DNA of 64,000 nt, taken from positions 1,860,001-1,924,000 of the forward strand of contig NZ_CP012623.1 of the NCBI RefSeq assembly GCF_001280305.1, read 5' to 3'. This DNA comes from Hymenobacter sp. DG25A. GTDB taxonomy: Bacteria; Bacteroidota; Bacteroidia; Cytophagales; Hymenobacteraceae. This document shows, in pieces, positions 42,944 to 51,213 of the stretch. The notes beneath the pieces are model-generated. The model saw only the letters and a program-made list of their open reading frames with translations. It made no database searches and was not told where the DNA came from. The translations under genes and the position numbers were made by a program. Numbering within the stretch: the first letter of the stretch is position 1; every line of letters begins with the position of its first letter.

Positions 42944-45900
42944 ATGAAACACCATTATCTGCCGAAACTACTGTTTCTGCTGTTGTTCTTGTGCACTGGT
43001 TTTACCAGCGCATTCGCCCAAACCGGCTCCATTAGTGGGCGGGTAGTGGACGAAAAGGCCCAAGGGCTGCCAGGCGTAACAGTGCTTATTGAAGGCACCT
43101 CCCTGGGCACCTCAACTAACTCGGATGGTCAGTTCTCTATTCAGAACATTCCGGCTGGCCCGCATGTGGTTATTACTTCCTTCGTAGGTTTTACCACTAC
43201 GCGCCGTAACGTAACGGTTCAGGCCGGGCAAAACACCGCCGTGGACGTTAACCTCGCTGAAAACACCACCCTGCTGAATGAAGCTGTTGTTATCGGTTAC
43301 GGCACTGCGCGTAAGCAGGACCTGACGGGTGCGGTGGAGCAGATTTCGGAGAAGCAATTCGTAAAAGGTCAGGTTACTAACCCCGAGCAGCTGGTGCAGG
43401 GTAAAGTGGCTGGTCTGCAGATTACCACCGGTGGTGGTGCTCCGGGCACGGCTTCTTCTATCCGCATCCGCGGTGGCTCTTCGCTGTCTGCCTCCAACGA
43501 CCCTCTGATTATCATTGATGGTGTTCCCGTTGACAACCAGAGCATTTCTGGTGCGCCCAACGCCCTGTCGATGATTAACCCGAACGACATCGAAAGCATT
43601 ACGGTGCTGAAAGATGCTTCGGCTACGGCTATCTACGGTTCGCGTGCATCGAACGGCGTTATCCTAGTTACCACCAAGCGTGGTGTTTCGGGAGAGAAGC
43701 TTTCGGTAACTGTTAGCTCCCAGAACTCTATTTCGGAGGCTACCAAATTCGTGGACGTGCTGAACGGCCCCGAGTACCGCGCCCTAGTTAACGCCCGCGG
43801 CAACGCAGAGCAGAAAACGATTGTGGGCAACGCCAACACCGATTGGCAGAAGGAGATTTTCCGCACGGCCAATACCACCGACAACAACATCAGCATTGGT
43901 GGCTCTGCAGGTGCCGTTCCTTTCCGCGTTTCGGGTGGCTACCTGGACCAGGAAGGCCTGCTGCTGAACAACGACCTGAAGCGCTACACGGGTGCTATCA
44001 GCCTCACGCCTATGCTGCTGGACAACAAGCTGCGTGTTTCCCTGAACCTGAAAGGCTCCTGGATTGACAACAACTTCTCGGCCGGTAGCGCTGTTTCGTC
44101 TGCTGTTTTCTTTGACCCGACCCAACCTGTTTACTCCAACGACCCTCGTTTGGCTAAGTACGGCGGCTACTTCCAGTTCCTGGATAAGGATGGCAACGTG
44201 AACACGCTGGCTCCCCGCAACCCGGTTGGTCTGATCAATCAGCGCCGCGACCGGAGCACGGTAAAGCGTAGCATTGGCAATATTCAGCTGGACTATCGCC
44301 TGCCTTATATTGATGGTCTGAGCGCTAACCTGAACCTGGGTTACGACATTCAGCGTGGCCGCGGTACCGTATACGTAGCTCCTAACTCGGCTACCTTCGT
44401 AGGTGCGCGTCTGGGCAAAGGCCAGAGCAACCAATACGCTGCCGACAACGACAACAAGCTGTTGGAAGCTTATCTGAAGTACGACAAGGAAGTGGGTGTT
44501 GGTCGTCTGGAACTACTGGCCGGTCACTCCTACCAGGCTTTCGACTACAAGACTTTCGTATTTGATGACCGTACCGTAACCGGAGAGGTTTTCACTCCTG
44601 CTACCATGCCCATCAGCGGTAAGGACTACTATGATCCGGGCTACCGCCTGCTGTCGTTCTACGGCCGTGCCAACTACAACATCAAGGACAAGTACCTGTT
44701 CACCGGTACCTTCCGGGCTGACGGTTCTTCGCGCTTTCCAGAAAACAACCGTTGGGGCTACTTCCCTTCCGGTGCCTTCGCCTGGCGCATCAAGGGTGAG
44801 GACTTCCTCGCCAGCTCTTCGGCTATTTCTGACCTGAAACTGCGTTTCGGCTACGGCCAGACCGGTCAGCAGGACCTGGGCCAGGGCACCAACTACTCCG
44901 GCTTGTATGGCTACCAGGCGCTTTACACGCCTAGCCGCAACACGGCGCAGTATCAGCTGGGCAACCAGTTCATTACTACCAGCCGTGCCGGTTTCTATAA
45001 CGCAGGCCTGAAGTGGGAAACTACTACTACCTACAACGTAGGTTTGGACTACGGTTTCATGGACAACCGTTTGTCGGGTTCGGTAGACGTTTACAAGCGT
45101 GACACCAAAGACCTGCTCAACTTCATTCAGGTAGCTGCCTTGGCCAACCTCTCGAACGAAGGTAACTTCAACGTAGGTAGCCTGACAAACCGCGGTGTAG
45201 AAGCCGTACTGAACGTAGACGTAGTACGCGGCGACAAATTCAACTGGTCGTTGAACGCCAACGGTAACTACAATGAGAATGAAATTACCCGCCTCAACAG
45301 CGTGGAGGTAGCCAACTCCGTTGGTAACCTTACCGGTGATGCAATTGGTGGTGGTACCGGCAACCAGGTTCAGGTAAACACGGTAGGCTTCCCTGCTCAA
45401 TCATTCTATGTATACCAGCAGGTATACGGCACGGATGGCAAGCCCCTGGAAGGTGTATATGTAGACCGTAACAACGACGGTATTGTTAACAACCTGGACC
45501 GCTACCGTTATAAGTCCTCACGTCCGAAGTGGCTGCTGGGCTTTGGCTCTAACGTGAGCTACGGTAAGGCCAGCCTGGCCTTCACTATGCGCTCCAGCCT
45601 TGACAACTATGTGTACAACAACCTGCGGTCCGCTTCCACCTTCACGCAGGGTTCTACCGGCTTCCTGAACAACACTACCCCAGAGGTTCTGGATTCTAAG
45701 TTCAGCACGGCGCAGTACTTCTCGGATTACTACATCGAGAATGCTTCTTTCCTGCGCATGGAGAACATTACACTTGGCTATAATGTGGGCAAAATTGCCC
45801 AGGACAAGGCGAACATAAATCTCTCGCTGTCTGTTCAGAATGCATTCGTGGTAACGAACTATAAAGGTCTTGACCCGGAGGTATTTAACGGCATCGACAA

Positions 45901-45955
45901 CACTATCTATCCGCGTCCCCGCACGTTCACGCTTGGTCTGAACATCGGCTTCTAA
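42944..45955 (+). CDS. susC: SusC/RagA family TonB-linked outer membrane receptor
   Basis: 1003 aa from ATG 42944 (MKHHYLPKLLFLLLFLCTGFTSAFAQ, signal peptide). Then a carboxypeptidase-D-like regulatory domain (GSISGRVVDEKAQGLPGVTVLIEGTSLGTSTNSDGQFSI), the SusC marker LNEAVVIGYGTARKQDLTGAV, a plug domain (IRIRGGSSLSASNDPLIIIDGVPVDN; VLKDASATAIYGSRASNGVILVTTK) and a beta barrel ending RPRTFTLGLNIGF with the terminal Phe. It imports oligosaccharides with SusD as lid, energised by TonB. The starch assignment rests on neighbours (SusE-like, GH13). Confidence 0.95.
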   Translation: MKHHYLPKLLFLLLFLCTGFTSAFAQTGSISGRVVDEKAQGLPGVTVLIEGTSLGTSTNSDGQFSIQNIPAGPHVVITSFVGFTTTRRNVTVQAGQNTAVDVNLAENTTLLNEAVVIGYGTARKQDLTGAVEQISEKQFVKGQVTNPEQLVQGKVAGLQITTGGGAPGTASSIRIRGGSSLSASNDPLIIIDGVPVDNQSISGAPNALSMINPNDIESITVLKDASATAIYGSRASNGVILVTTKRGVSGEKLSVTVSSQNSISEATKFVDVLNGPEYRALVNARGNAEQKTIVGNANTDWQKEIFRTANTTDNNISIGGSAGAVPFRVSGGYLDQEGLLLNNDLKRYTGAISLTPMLLDNKLRVSLNLKGSWIDNNFSAGSAVSSAVFFDPTQPVYSNDPRLAKYGGYFQFLDKDGNVNTLAPRNPVGLINQRRDRSTVKRSIGNIQLDYRLPYIDGLSANLNLGYDIQRGRGTVYVAPNSATFVGARLGKGQSNQYAADNDNKLLEAYLKYDKEVGVGRLELLAGHSYQAFDYKTFVFDDRTVTGEVFTPATMPISGKDYYDPGYRLLSFYGRANYNIKDKYLFTGTFRADGSSRFPENNRWGYFPSGAFAWRIKGEDFLASSSAISDLKLRFGYGQTGQQDLGQGTNYSGLYGYQALYTPSRNTAQYQLGNQFITTSRAGFYNAGLKWETTTTYNVGLDYGFMDNRLSGSVDVYKRDTKDLLNFIQVAALANLSNEGNFNVGSLTNRGVEAVLNVDVVRGDKFNWSLNANGNYNENEITRLNSVEVANSVGNLTGDAIGGGTGNQVQVNTVGFPAQSFYVYQQVYGTDGKPLEGVYVDRNNDGIVNNLDRYRYKSSRPKWLLGFGSNVSYGKASLAFTMRSSLDNYVYNNLRSASTFTQGSTGFLNNTTPEVLDSKFSTAQYFSDYYIENASFLRMENITLGYNVGKIAQDKANINLSLSVQNAFVVTNYKGLDPEVFNGIDNTIYPRPRTFTLGLNIGF

Positions 45956-45966
45956 AAAATCCCATC

Positions 45967-47562
45967 ATGAAAAATAAATTTGTACGCAGTATAGGAGTAG
46001 CTATGCTACTTGCTGCCTCTCTTTCACCGCTCACGTCGTGCGTGAATGAGCTGGACCAGTCGCCGGACTTCCTGACGAACACGGAAGTTGTTTACCGCGA
46101 CCCCGCCCAGATTCAGCAGGTACTGGCGCGTCTGTACGCCACACTGGCCGTAAGCGGCCAGGAAGGCCCGGCCGGCCTGCCCGACATTACCGGTATTGAT
46201 GAAGGCTTCTCCAACTATCTGCGTCAGTACTGGGGTGCCCAGGAATTGACCACGGATGAAGCTATCATTGGCTGGAACGACGGCAACCTTCCCGACTACA
46301 ACAAGCTGACCTGGAATGCCAACAACGAGTTTGTACGGGCCATTTATGACCGTATCTTCTATCAGATTTCCCTCTGCAACGAGTTCATCCGGCAGACCAC
46401 GCCGGAAAAGCTGAACGAGCGTGGCATTTCGGAAACCGAGCAGGCGAAGATCAGAACCTACCGCGCCGAGGCCCGCTTCCTGCGTGCCCTCAGCTACTGG
46501 CATGGTATCGACATGTTCGGTAACATTCCTTTCGCTGATGAAACTTCGACCGTAGGCAACACGCCTCCGCCGCAGCAGACGCGCCAGTTTGTTTTCGATT
46601 ACATCGAGAAGGAGCTGAAGGCAATTGACGGCGAGTTGCTGGCTCCCAAAGCGGTATATGCCCGTGCCGATAAGGCGGCTGCCTGGATGCTGCTTTCCAA
46701 GCTGTATCTGAATGCCCAGGTATACACCGGCAAAGAGCGCAACAACGATGCGGCTATCTACGCTGCTAAAGTGCTTGACGCTAACACGTATACTCTGGCT
46801 CCTAACTATCAGGAGCTTTTCCTGGCTGATAACGACAAAACGGCTGCCCGTGACGAAGTTATTTTCCCGGTAGCGTTTGATGGCCTGCACACCAAAACCT
46901 ATGGTGGCATGACGTTCCTGGTACATGCGGCAGTAGGTGGTAGCATGAGCCCAGCTGAGTTTGGTATTAATGGTGGCTGGGGCGGTAACCGCACCAAGAA
47001 AAACCTGGTGGAGCTGTTCCCCGGTGAGGCTGCAAGCACCGATGAGCGCGCCTTATTTTATACGCCTGGTCAGAAGAAGGAAATCAACGATATCTTCACC
47101 TTCACGGATGGCTATGCTGTTACGAAGTATAAGAACGTGACTTCAACCGGCGCTCAGGGTTCCGATACGGAAGGCAATTTCCCCGATACGGACTTCCCCA
47201 TGTTCCGTCTGGCCGATGATTATCTGATGTATGCGGAAGCTGTTCTGCGTGGTGGTGCTCCCGTGGGTGGCCGTACTGCGCTTGATGCAGTAAACACGGT
47301 TCGTGAGCGTGCCGGTGCTACTCCTCTGGCTTCAGTTGACCTGGAGGATATTCTGGACGAGCGTGGTCGTGAGCTGTACTGGGAAGGTCACCGTCGTACG
47401 GACTTGATCCGCTTCGGTAAATACACCGGTGGCGAATATGTATGGCCTTTCAAAGGTGGTGTGAAAGAGGGTGCTGCCGTGGAGAATTTCCGTGTGCTGT
47501 TCCCAATTCCTACTACTGACCTGATAGCCAACCCCAACCTGAAGCAAAACCCAGGTTATTAA
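45967..47562 (+). CDS. susD: SusD/RagB family starch-binding-type outer membrane lipoprotein
   Basis: 531 aa. Lipoprotein signal with Cys25 (LSPLTSC). Typical SusD features: LDQSPDFLTNTEVVYRDPAQIQQVLARLYATL, RTYRAEARFLRALSYWHGIDMFGNIPF and the C-terminal LYWEGHRRTDLIRFGKYTG ... VLFPIPTTDLIANPNLKQNPGY. It forms a lid over SusC and binds glycan at the cell surface. Starts 11 bp after susC. Confidence 0.95.
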   Translation: MKNKFVRSIGVAMLLAASLSPLTSCVNELDQSPDFLTNTEVVYRDPAQIQQVLARLYATLAVSGQEGPAGLPDITGIDEGFSNYLRQYWGAQELTTDEAIIGWNDGNLPDYNKLTWNANNEFVRAIYDRIFYQISLCNEFIRQTTPEKLNERGISETEQAKIRTYRAEARFLRALSYWHGIDMFGNIPFADETSTVGNTPPPQQTRQFVFDYIEKELKAIDGELLAPKAVYARADKAAAWMLLSKLYLNAQVYTGKERNNDAAIYAAKVLDANTYTLAPNYQELFLADNDKTAARDEVIFPVAFDGLHTKTYGGMTFLVHAAVGGSMSPAEFGINGGWGGNRTKKNLVELFPGEAASTDERALFYTPGQKKEINDIFTFTDGYAVTKYKNVTSTGAQGSDTEGNFPDTDFPMFRLADDYLMYAEAVLRGGAPVGGRTALDAVNTVRERAGATPLASVDLEDILDERGRELYWEGHRRTDLIRFGKYTGGEYVWPFKGGVKEGAAVENFRVLFPIPTTDLIANPNLKQNPGY

Positions 47563-47574
47563 TCGGATAATTTT

Positions 47575-47629
47575 TCTAACTGGGTGTTGAACAAAGCGCA
47601 GTTGAGTTGCTGTTCAACACCCAGTTAGA
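47575..47629 (+). terminator. 19-base-arm hairpin between susD and susE
   Basis: Arms TCTAACTGGGTGTTGAACA (47575-47593) and TGTTCAACACCCAGTTAGA (47611-47629) match perfectly around a 17-base loop, followed by GAAAATTTTTC. It may be a partial terminator or an mRNA-stabilising 3' structure, giving more SusC/SusD than SusE. No long U-tract, so termination is probably incomplete. Confidence 0.7.
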
Positions 47630-47673
47630 GAAAATTTTTCCCCATCCCACATTCGTTTTAACAATCTGCAAAC

Positions 47674-48726
47674 ATGAAAAATTGGCTTACCCAATTAATA
47701 GGGGTCTGTGCAGCCGTCTTTCTTTTTTCTTCCTGCGAGAAGGATGAAGTACAAGTAACGGCACAGCCCGGTGATGCTCCTACGCTCACGGCTTCTGTAG
47801 CCAGTGTTTCGCTGGTGCAGGAAAATGCCGGCTCGCCTGCGGTAACGTATACCTGGAAACCCGCCACTTATGGTTATGCGGCTGCCCAGACGTATACTAT
47901 CCAGTTTGACAAAAAGGACAACAAGTTTGCCAAGCCGTATAACTACAATGCTGGCAGCAGCCTGACAAAAACCTTCACAGTAAGCGAAATCAACGCTGCT
48001 ATGCTGGCGCTTGGTTTAACTCCGGGTACTGATTCGCAGGTGGAGGTACGGGTTGTTTCTAATCTGGCAACAAACGCACCCGTAAACCCTGTGAAGGCCA
48101 TGATGTCGGCTTCTACTACGCTGGCAGGTTCTCCTTATCTTTCTTTCATTACCTATCCGGCGCTTTATGTGCCAGGTAACCATCAGGGCTGGAGCCCACA
48201 AACGGCTCCTCTGTTGGCTTCGCCAGCTGATGACAAGGTTTATGAAGGTTACGTGAACTTCACCGAAGCTGGTGGTTTCAAGTTTACGCCGGCCCGTAAC
48301 TGGGATAATGACTATGGTAGTGATGGTAGCGCCTTTGGTCTGAAGCCCAAGGGCAGTGACCTGATGATTCCAGATGCCGGGTATTACAGAATCATTGTAA
48401 ACCTGAATACCAATAGCTATTCCCTGCTCAAGACTTCCTGGGGCATCATTGGATCGGCTACTGCTAACGACTGGAACAGCGATACGCCCATGACCTATGA
48501 CGCAACCAAAGGTGTATGGACCATTACTACCGCGCTGAAAGCTGGTGAGATGAAATTCCGTACCAACAGCTGGGATGCCGACAAGAACTTCGGTGACAAC
48601 GAGCCTAATGGCATGCCCGACTATGATGGCAAAAACATCAAAATTGAGACTGCTGGCACCTATACTATTACGCTGGACCTAAGCAAAGGCAAGGGTAACT
48701 ACAGCTATTCCTTAGCGAAGCAATAA
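47674..48726 (+). CDS. SusE/SusF-like outer membrane starch-binding lipoprotein
   Basis: 350 aa. Lipoprotein signal with Cys21 followed by acidic residues (SSCEKDE), fitting the Bacteroidetes surface-export signal. An N-terminal SusE-type Ig domain (PTLTASVASVSLVQENAGSPAVTYTWKPATYGYAAAQTYTIQFD) precedes two starch-binding modules: YPALYVPGNHQGWSPQTAPLL...YEGYVNF and GIIGSATANDWNSDTPMTYDATKGVWTITTALKAGEMKFRTNSWDADKNFGDN. The GNHQGW and ANDW positions are where starch-contacting Trp residues occur. Binds maltooligosaccharide at the surface. Confidence 0.88.
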   Translation: MKNWLTQLIGVCAAVFLFSSCEKDEVQVTAQPGDAPTLTASVASVSLVQENAGSPAVTYTWKPATYGYAAAQTYTIQFDKKDNKFAKPYNYNAGSSLTKTFTVSEINAAMLALGLTPGTDSQVEVRVVSNLATNAPVNPVKAMMSASTTLAGSPYLSFITYPALYVPGNHQGWSPQTAPLLASPADDKVYEGYVNFTEAGGFKFTPARNWDNDYGSDGSAFGLKPKGSDLMIPDAGYYRIIVNLNTNSYSLLKTSWGIIGSATANDWNSDTPMTYDATKGVWTITTALKAGEMKFRTNSWDADKNFGDNEPNGMPDYDGKNIKIETAGTYTITLDLSKGKGNYSYSLAKQ

Positions 48727-48747
48727 TCACTTCGCCTTATACCATAT

Positions 48748-48783
48748 AAAAAGCCCCGCTGCTGAGCAGCGGGGCTTTTTTGT
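48748..48783. terminator. Bidirectional intrinsic terminator after susE
   Basis: AAAAAGCCCCGCTGCT-GA-GCAGCGGGGCTTTTTTG: a strong GC stem with A-tract on one side and T-tract on the other, set between the convergent susE-like gene and the T9SS gene at 48802. Serves both. Confidence 0.9.
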
Positions 48784-48801
48784 TTTAATTCAGCTATGCA
48801 A

Positions 48802-49905
48802 TTAGTCAATCACCACTTTCTGGCTAGTTAGCTGGTCACCTACGCGCAGCTTCACCAGATAAGTGCCTGCACGCAGATCCGAGAGCTTGTACTCCTGCGG
48901 ACCGGTTTGAGCAGCCGCCGACAGGGTGCGTACGCGCTGGCCCAGCAGGTTCACCACTTCCAGGGCTACATTCTGCCGCCCGCTTACCGTGTAAACAACT
49001 TTGGCCTCGCGGGCGGGGTTTGGGTAAACACCAAAGCCGAGGGTGCGGGCTACTGCGGCCCGGTTAGCCGTAATGGTTGCCGTATAGTTAATAACCTGGG
49101 TTCCCGGAAGCGTAGTAAAATTGGGATTAGTACCTAGGTTACCTTCATTATTAGTGCCTATTGGAGGGGTTTGAGGGGCAGTATTTCCTGTCACTTCAGG
49201 AATAACATCAGAGGAAAAGAAGCCGCCGTCGCCGTTGTTCTGAGCAGCGAATAGCTGTATTACGGCATCATTGGCAATGCCTAAGTCAGCTTTATCCAGT
49301 TCTATTTCCAACCCTTCGGTTCCGGTATGAGCAGTGAGCAAGTTGACGTTGAGAAAAGCCATTCTGGTTTTATTCAAATTACCAGTGGTAGCTGCCGGTA
49401 CTGTTACTACTGTACCTAGGTTAGGCAAGTCTCCAATTACTTGATCTGTGGCTTTGGCATCGGCACCGGTGCCAACTAAACGGGTGTAGTCGATAATACT
49501 GCCGGTGGAAGCAGTAGTCCCCCCTTTCACCCCAAAAGCATAGTCAACTTCCATTTCCATTATCGGCTTAGCAGCCTGAAAGGAAGTGCCTGTAATGTTA
49601 CTAGCGGGTAATGCAGTACCAGAGGCTACACCAACTTTGCCAGGTATATTCAGATAAATCTGAAAAGAGTTACCATTAGTCTCCAGAGCACCGGTAAGGG
49701 CAATGTACAATTTAGTACTCGTGGTTTTTGCGTAGAGTGCAGCCAAGCCATGAGGCCCGAAGCCACGCACGGTGCTGGTATACTCTCCAATTTTCGTGTA
49801 GTTCTCCGTTGCTAGCACCCGGCCGTCTAATACAACCTGGGCTTGTGCGGTTAGGGCTGAGGAGGCTAAGGCGCCTGCCGCAGCTAGGGTAAGTAATTTT
49901 TTCAT
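48802..49905 (-). CDS. T9SS-sorted secreted protein of unknown function
   Basis: 367 aa. Signal peptide MKKLLTLAAAGALASSALTAQAQ; central region VVLDGRVLATENYTKIGEYTSTVRGFGPHGLAALYAKTTSTKLYIALTGALETNGNSFQIYLN resembles a beta-sandwich module with surface Tyr/Phe residues; the last 80 residues (GFGVYPNPAREAKVVYTV to AGTYLVKLRVGDQLTSQKVVID) are a type A T9SS signal. The middle has low-complexity TP-rich stretches. Position between susE-like and sugar kinase genes suggests a surface glycan-binding role (inference). Confidence 0.82.
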   Translation of the reverse strand: MKKLLTLAAAGALASSALTAQAQVVLDGRVLATENYTKIGEYTSTVRGFGPHGLAALYAKTTSTKLYIALTGALETNGNSFQIYLNIPGKVGVASGTALPASNITGTSFQAAKPIMEMEVDYAFGVKGGTTASTGSIIDYTRLVGTGADAKATDQVIGDLPNLGTVVTVPAATTGNLNKTRMAFLNVNLLTAHTGTEGLEIELDKADLGIANDAVIQLFAAQNNGDGGFFSSDVIPEVTGNTAPQTPPIGTNNEGNLGTNPNFTTLPGTQVINYTATITANRAAVARTLGFGVYPNPAREAKVVYTVSGRQNVALEVVNLLGQRVRTLSAAAQTGPQEYKLSDLRAGTYLVKLRVGDQLTSQKVVID

Positions 49906-50278
49906 TGGATTGGGTAAAGGTTTAGTACATGAAAAATGAAAAGGTGGTAATGGAAAATTTAATATTCGGGAAAAGCCAGAGGCAACGTTGCAGGAGCCAG
50001 AATCGGTAATGCCAGGACATGAGAAATCAAGGCAGAGAGCTACTGGTCGAAATCTAACAATCCTGGCGCATATGCTTGCAGGCTTTATGATTATGCTTTA
50101 GCAACTTATCGAGAAAAAGGTTACAACCTTCCATCATTATGTACAAACGAAACGGAAAGCCCCTCTACTGGAAAATCAGGGTATCTGTACAATCTAATTC
50201 AGCTACTGCGGTTATAAATTTTCCGGTCCTGTTATCTTTACCCCTCCTCTACTTCTGCAAACGTCCAAACCTTCCCAT
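49906..50278. other. Divergent promoter region
   Basis: 373 bp, AT-rich, between the divergent T9SS gene and the sugar kinase gene. No ORF or hairpin of note. A -7-like TATCTTTA occurs at about 50230-50237 on the plus strand upstream of the kinase start, without a clear -33 TTG. Confidence 0.5.
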
Positions 50279-51127
50279 ATGATCATTATTGCCGACGGCG
50301 GCTCTACCAAAACCAACTGGTGCCTGATTGACAATGAAGGCACCAAAATCTATTTCAACACGGAAGGCTACAACCCGTATTTTATTGATACGCCCGGTAT
50401 TGTAGCCTCTTTGGAGAAGAGCCTGCCCGACACGCTGCCCCGCGCGGAAGTGACGGAAGTATATTATTACGGCGCCGGCTGCTCAGTACCCGAGAAAGTA
50501 GAAATTGTAGAACGCGCCATGCGGCAGGTCTTCGCCAGCTCAAAGGTGTATGTGGGCCACGATTTGCTGGCCGCAGCACGGGCCCTGTTGGGCCGTGATA
50601 TTGGCTTTGCTGCTATTTTGGGTACCGGCACTAACACCTGCCTGTACAATGGCAAAGACGTAGAGCTAAACATTGATTCGCTGGGTTATTTCCTGGGCGA
50701 TGAAGGCAGCGGCTCGTTCATCGGCAAGCGCCTGCTACGCGACTTCATGCGCGGCTACCTGCCCGATGGTCTGCAGGACGCCTTCAAAGACCAGTATGGC
50801 CTGACCAACGAGGAAATCTTTGACCGCCTCTACAACCAGCCCCTGCCCAACCGCTTCCTGGCCTCGTTCAGCAAGTTTGCCTACGACCACAACAACATCA
50901 GCTACTGCCGCGAGATTGTGCTGGATGGCTTTGAAACGTTCTTCCGGAACCTGGTAACGCATTACCCCAACTTCCAGAACTACTCCTTCAACTGCGTAGG
51001 CTCCGTGGGCTACAACTTCCGGGACGTGCTGGAGCAGGTAGCCAAAAGCCATGGCATGGAAGTGGGCAAAATCATCCGCTCCCCTATCGATGACCTGGTT
51101 CACTACCACACCGTACTGACCAAGTAG
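50279..51127 (+). CDS. BadF/BadG/BcrA/BcrD-type ATPase, GlcNAc-kinase-like
   Basis: 282 aa ASKHA-fold sugar kinase homologue. Phosphate 1 motif IIIADGGSTKTNWCLID; phosphate 2 AAILGTGTNTCLYNG; GYFLGDEGSGSFIGKRLLRDFMRG is the hallmark of the N-acetylglucosamine kinase/BadF group; adenosine-side motif FNCVGSVGYNF. In Bacteroidetes this protein is common as a stand-alone gene near sugar or cell wall recycling genes. Likely phosphorylates GlcNAc or a related hexose in the cytoplasm; the substrate is inferred. Confidence 0.85.
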   Translation: MIIIADGGSTKTNWCLIDNEGTKIYFNTEGYNPYFIDTPGIVASLEKSLPDTLPRAEVTEVYYYGAGCSVPEKVEIVERAMRQVFASSKVYVGHDLLAAARALLGRDIGFAAILGTGTNTCLYNGKDVELNIDSLGYFLGDEGSGSFIGKRLLRDFMRGYLPDGLQDAFKDQYGLTNEEIFDRLYNQPLPNRFLASFSKFAYDHNNISYCREIVLDGFETFFRNLVTHYPNFQNYSFNCVGSVGYNFRDVLEQVAKSHGMEVGKIIRSPIDDLVHYHTVLTK

Positions 51128-51156
51128 GGCAGGTAGTTTCCAGAAACATACCATAT

Positions 51157-51194
51157 AAAAAAGGCCGCTCCCCAATGGGAAGCGGCCTTTTTTG
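51157..51194. terminator. Bidirectional intrinsic terminator
   Basis: AAAAAAGGCCGCTCCCC-AAT-GGGAAGCGGCCTTTTTT between convergent kinase and amylase genes; A- and T-tracts on both sides. Efficient in both directions. Confidence 0.92.
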
Positions 51195-51213
51195 TGGGCA
51201 TCTGCGGGGTAGC

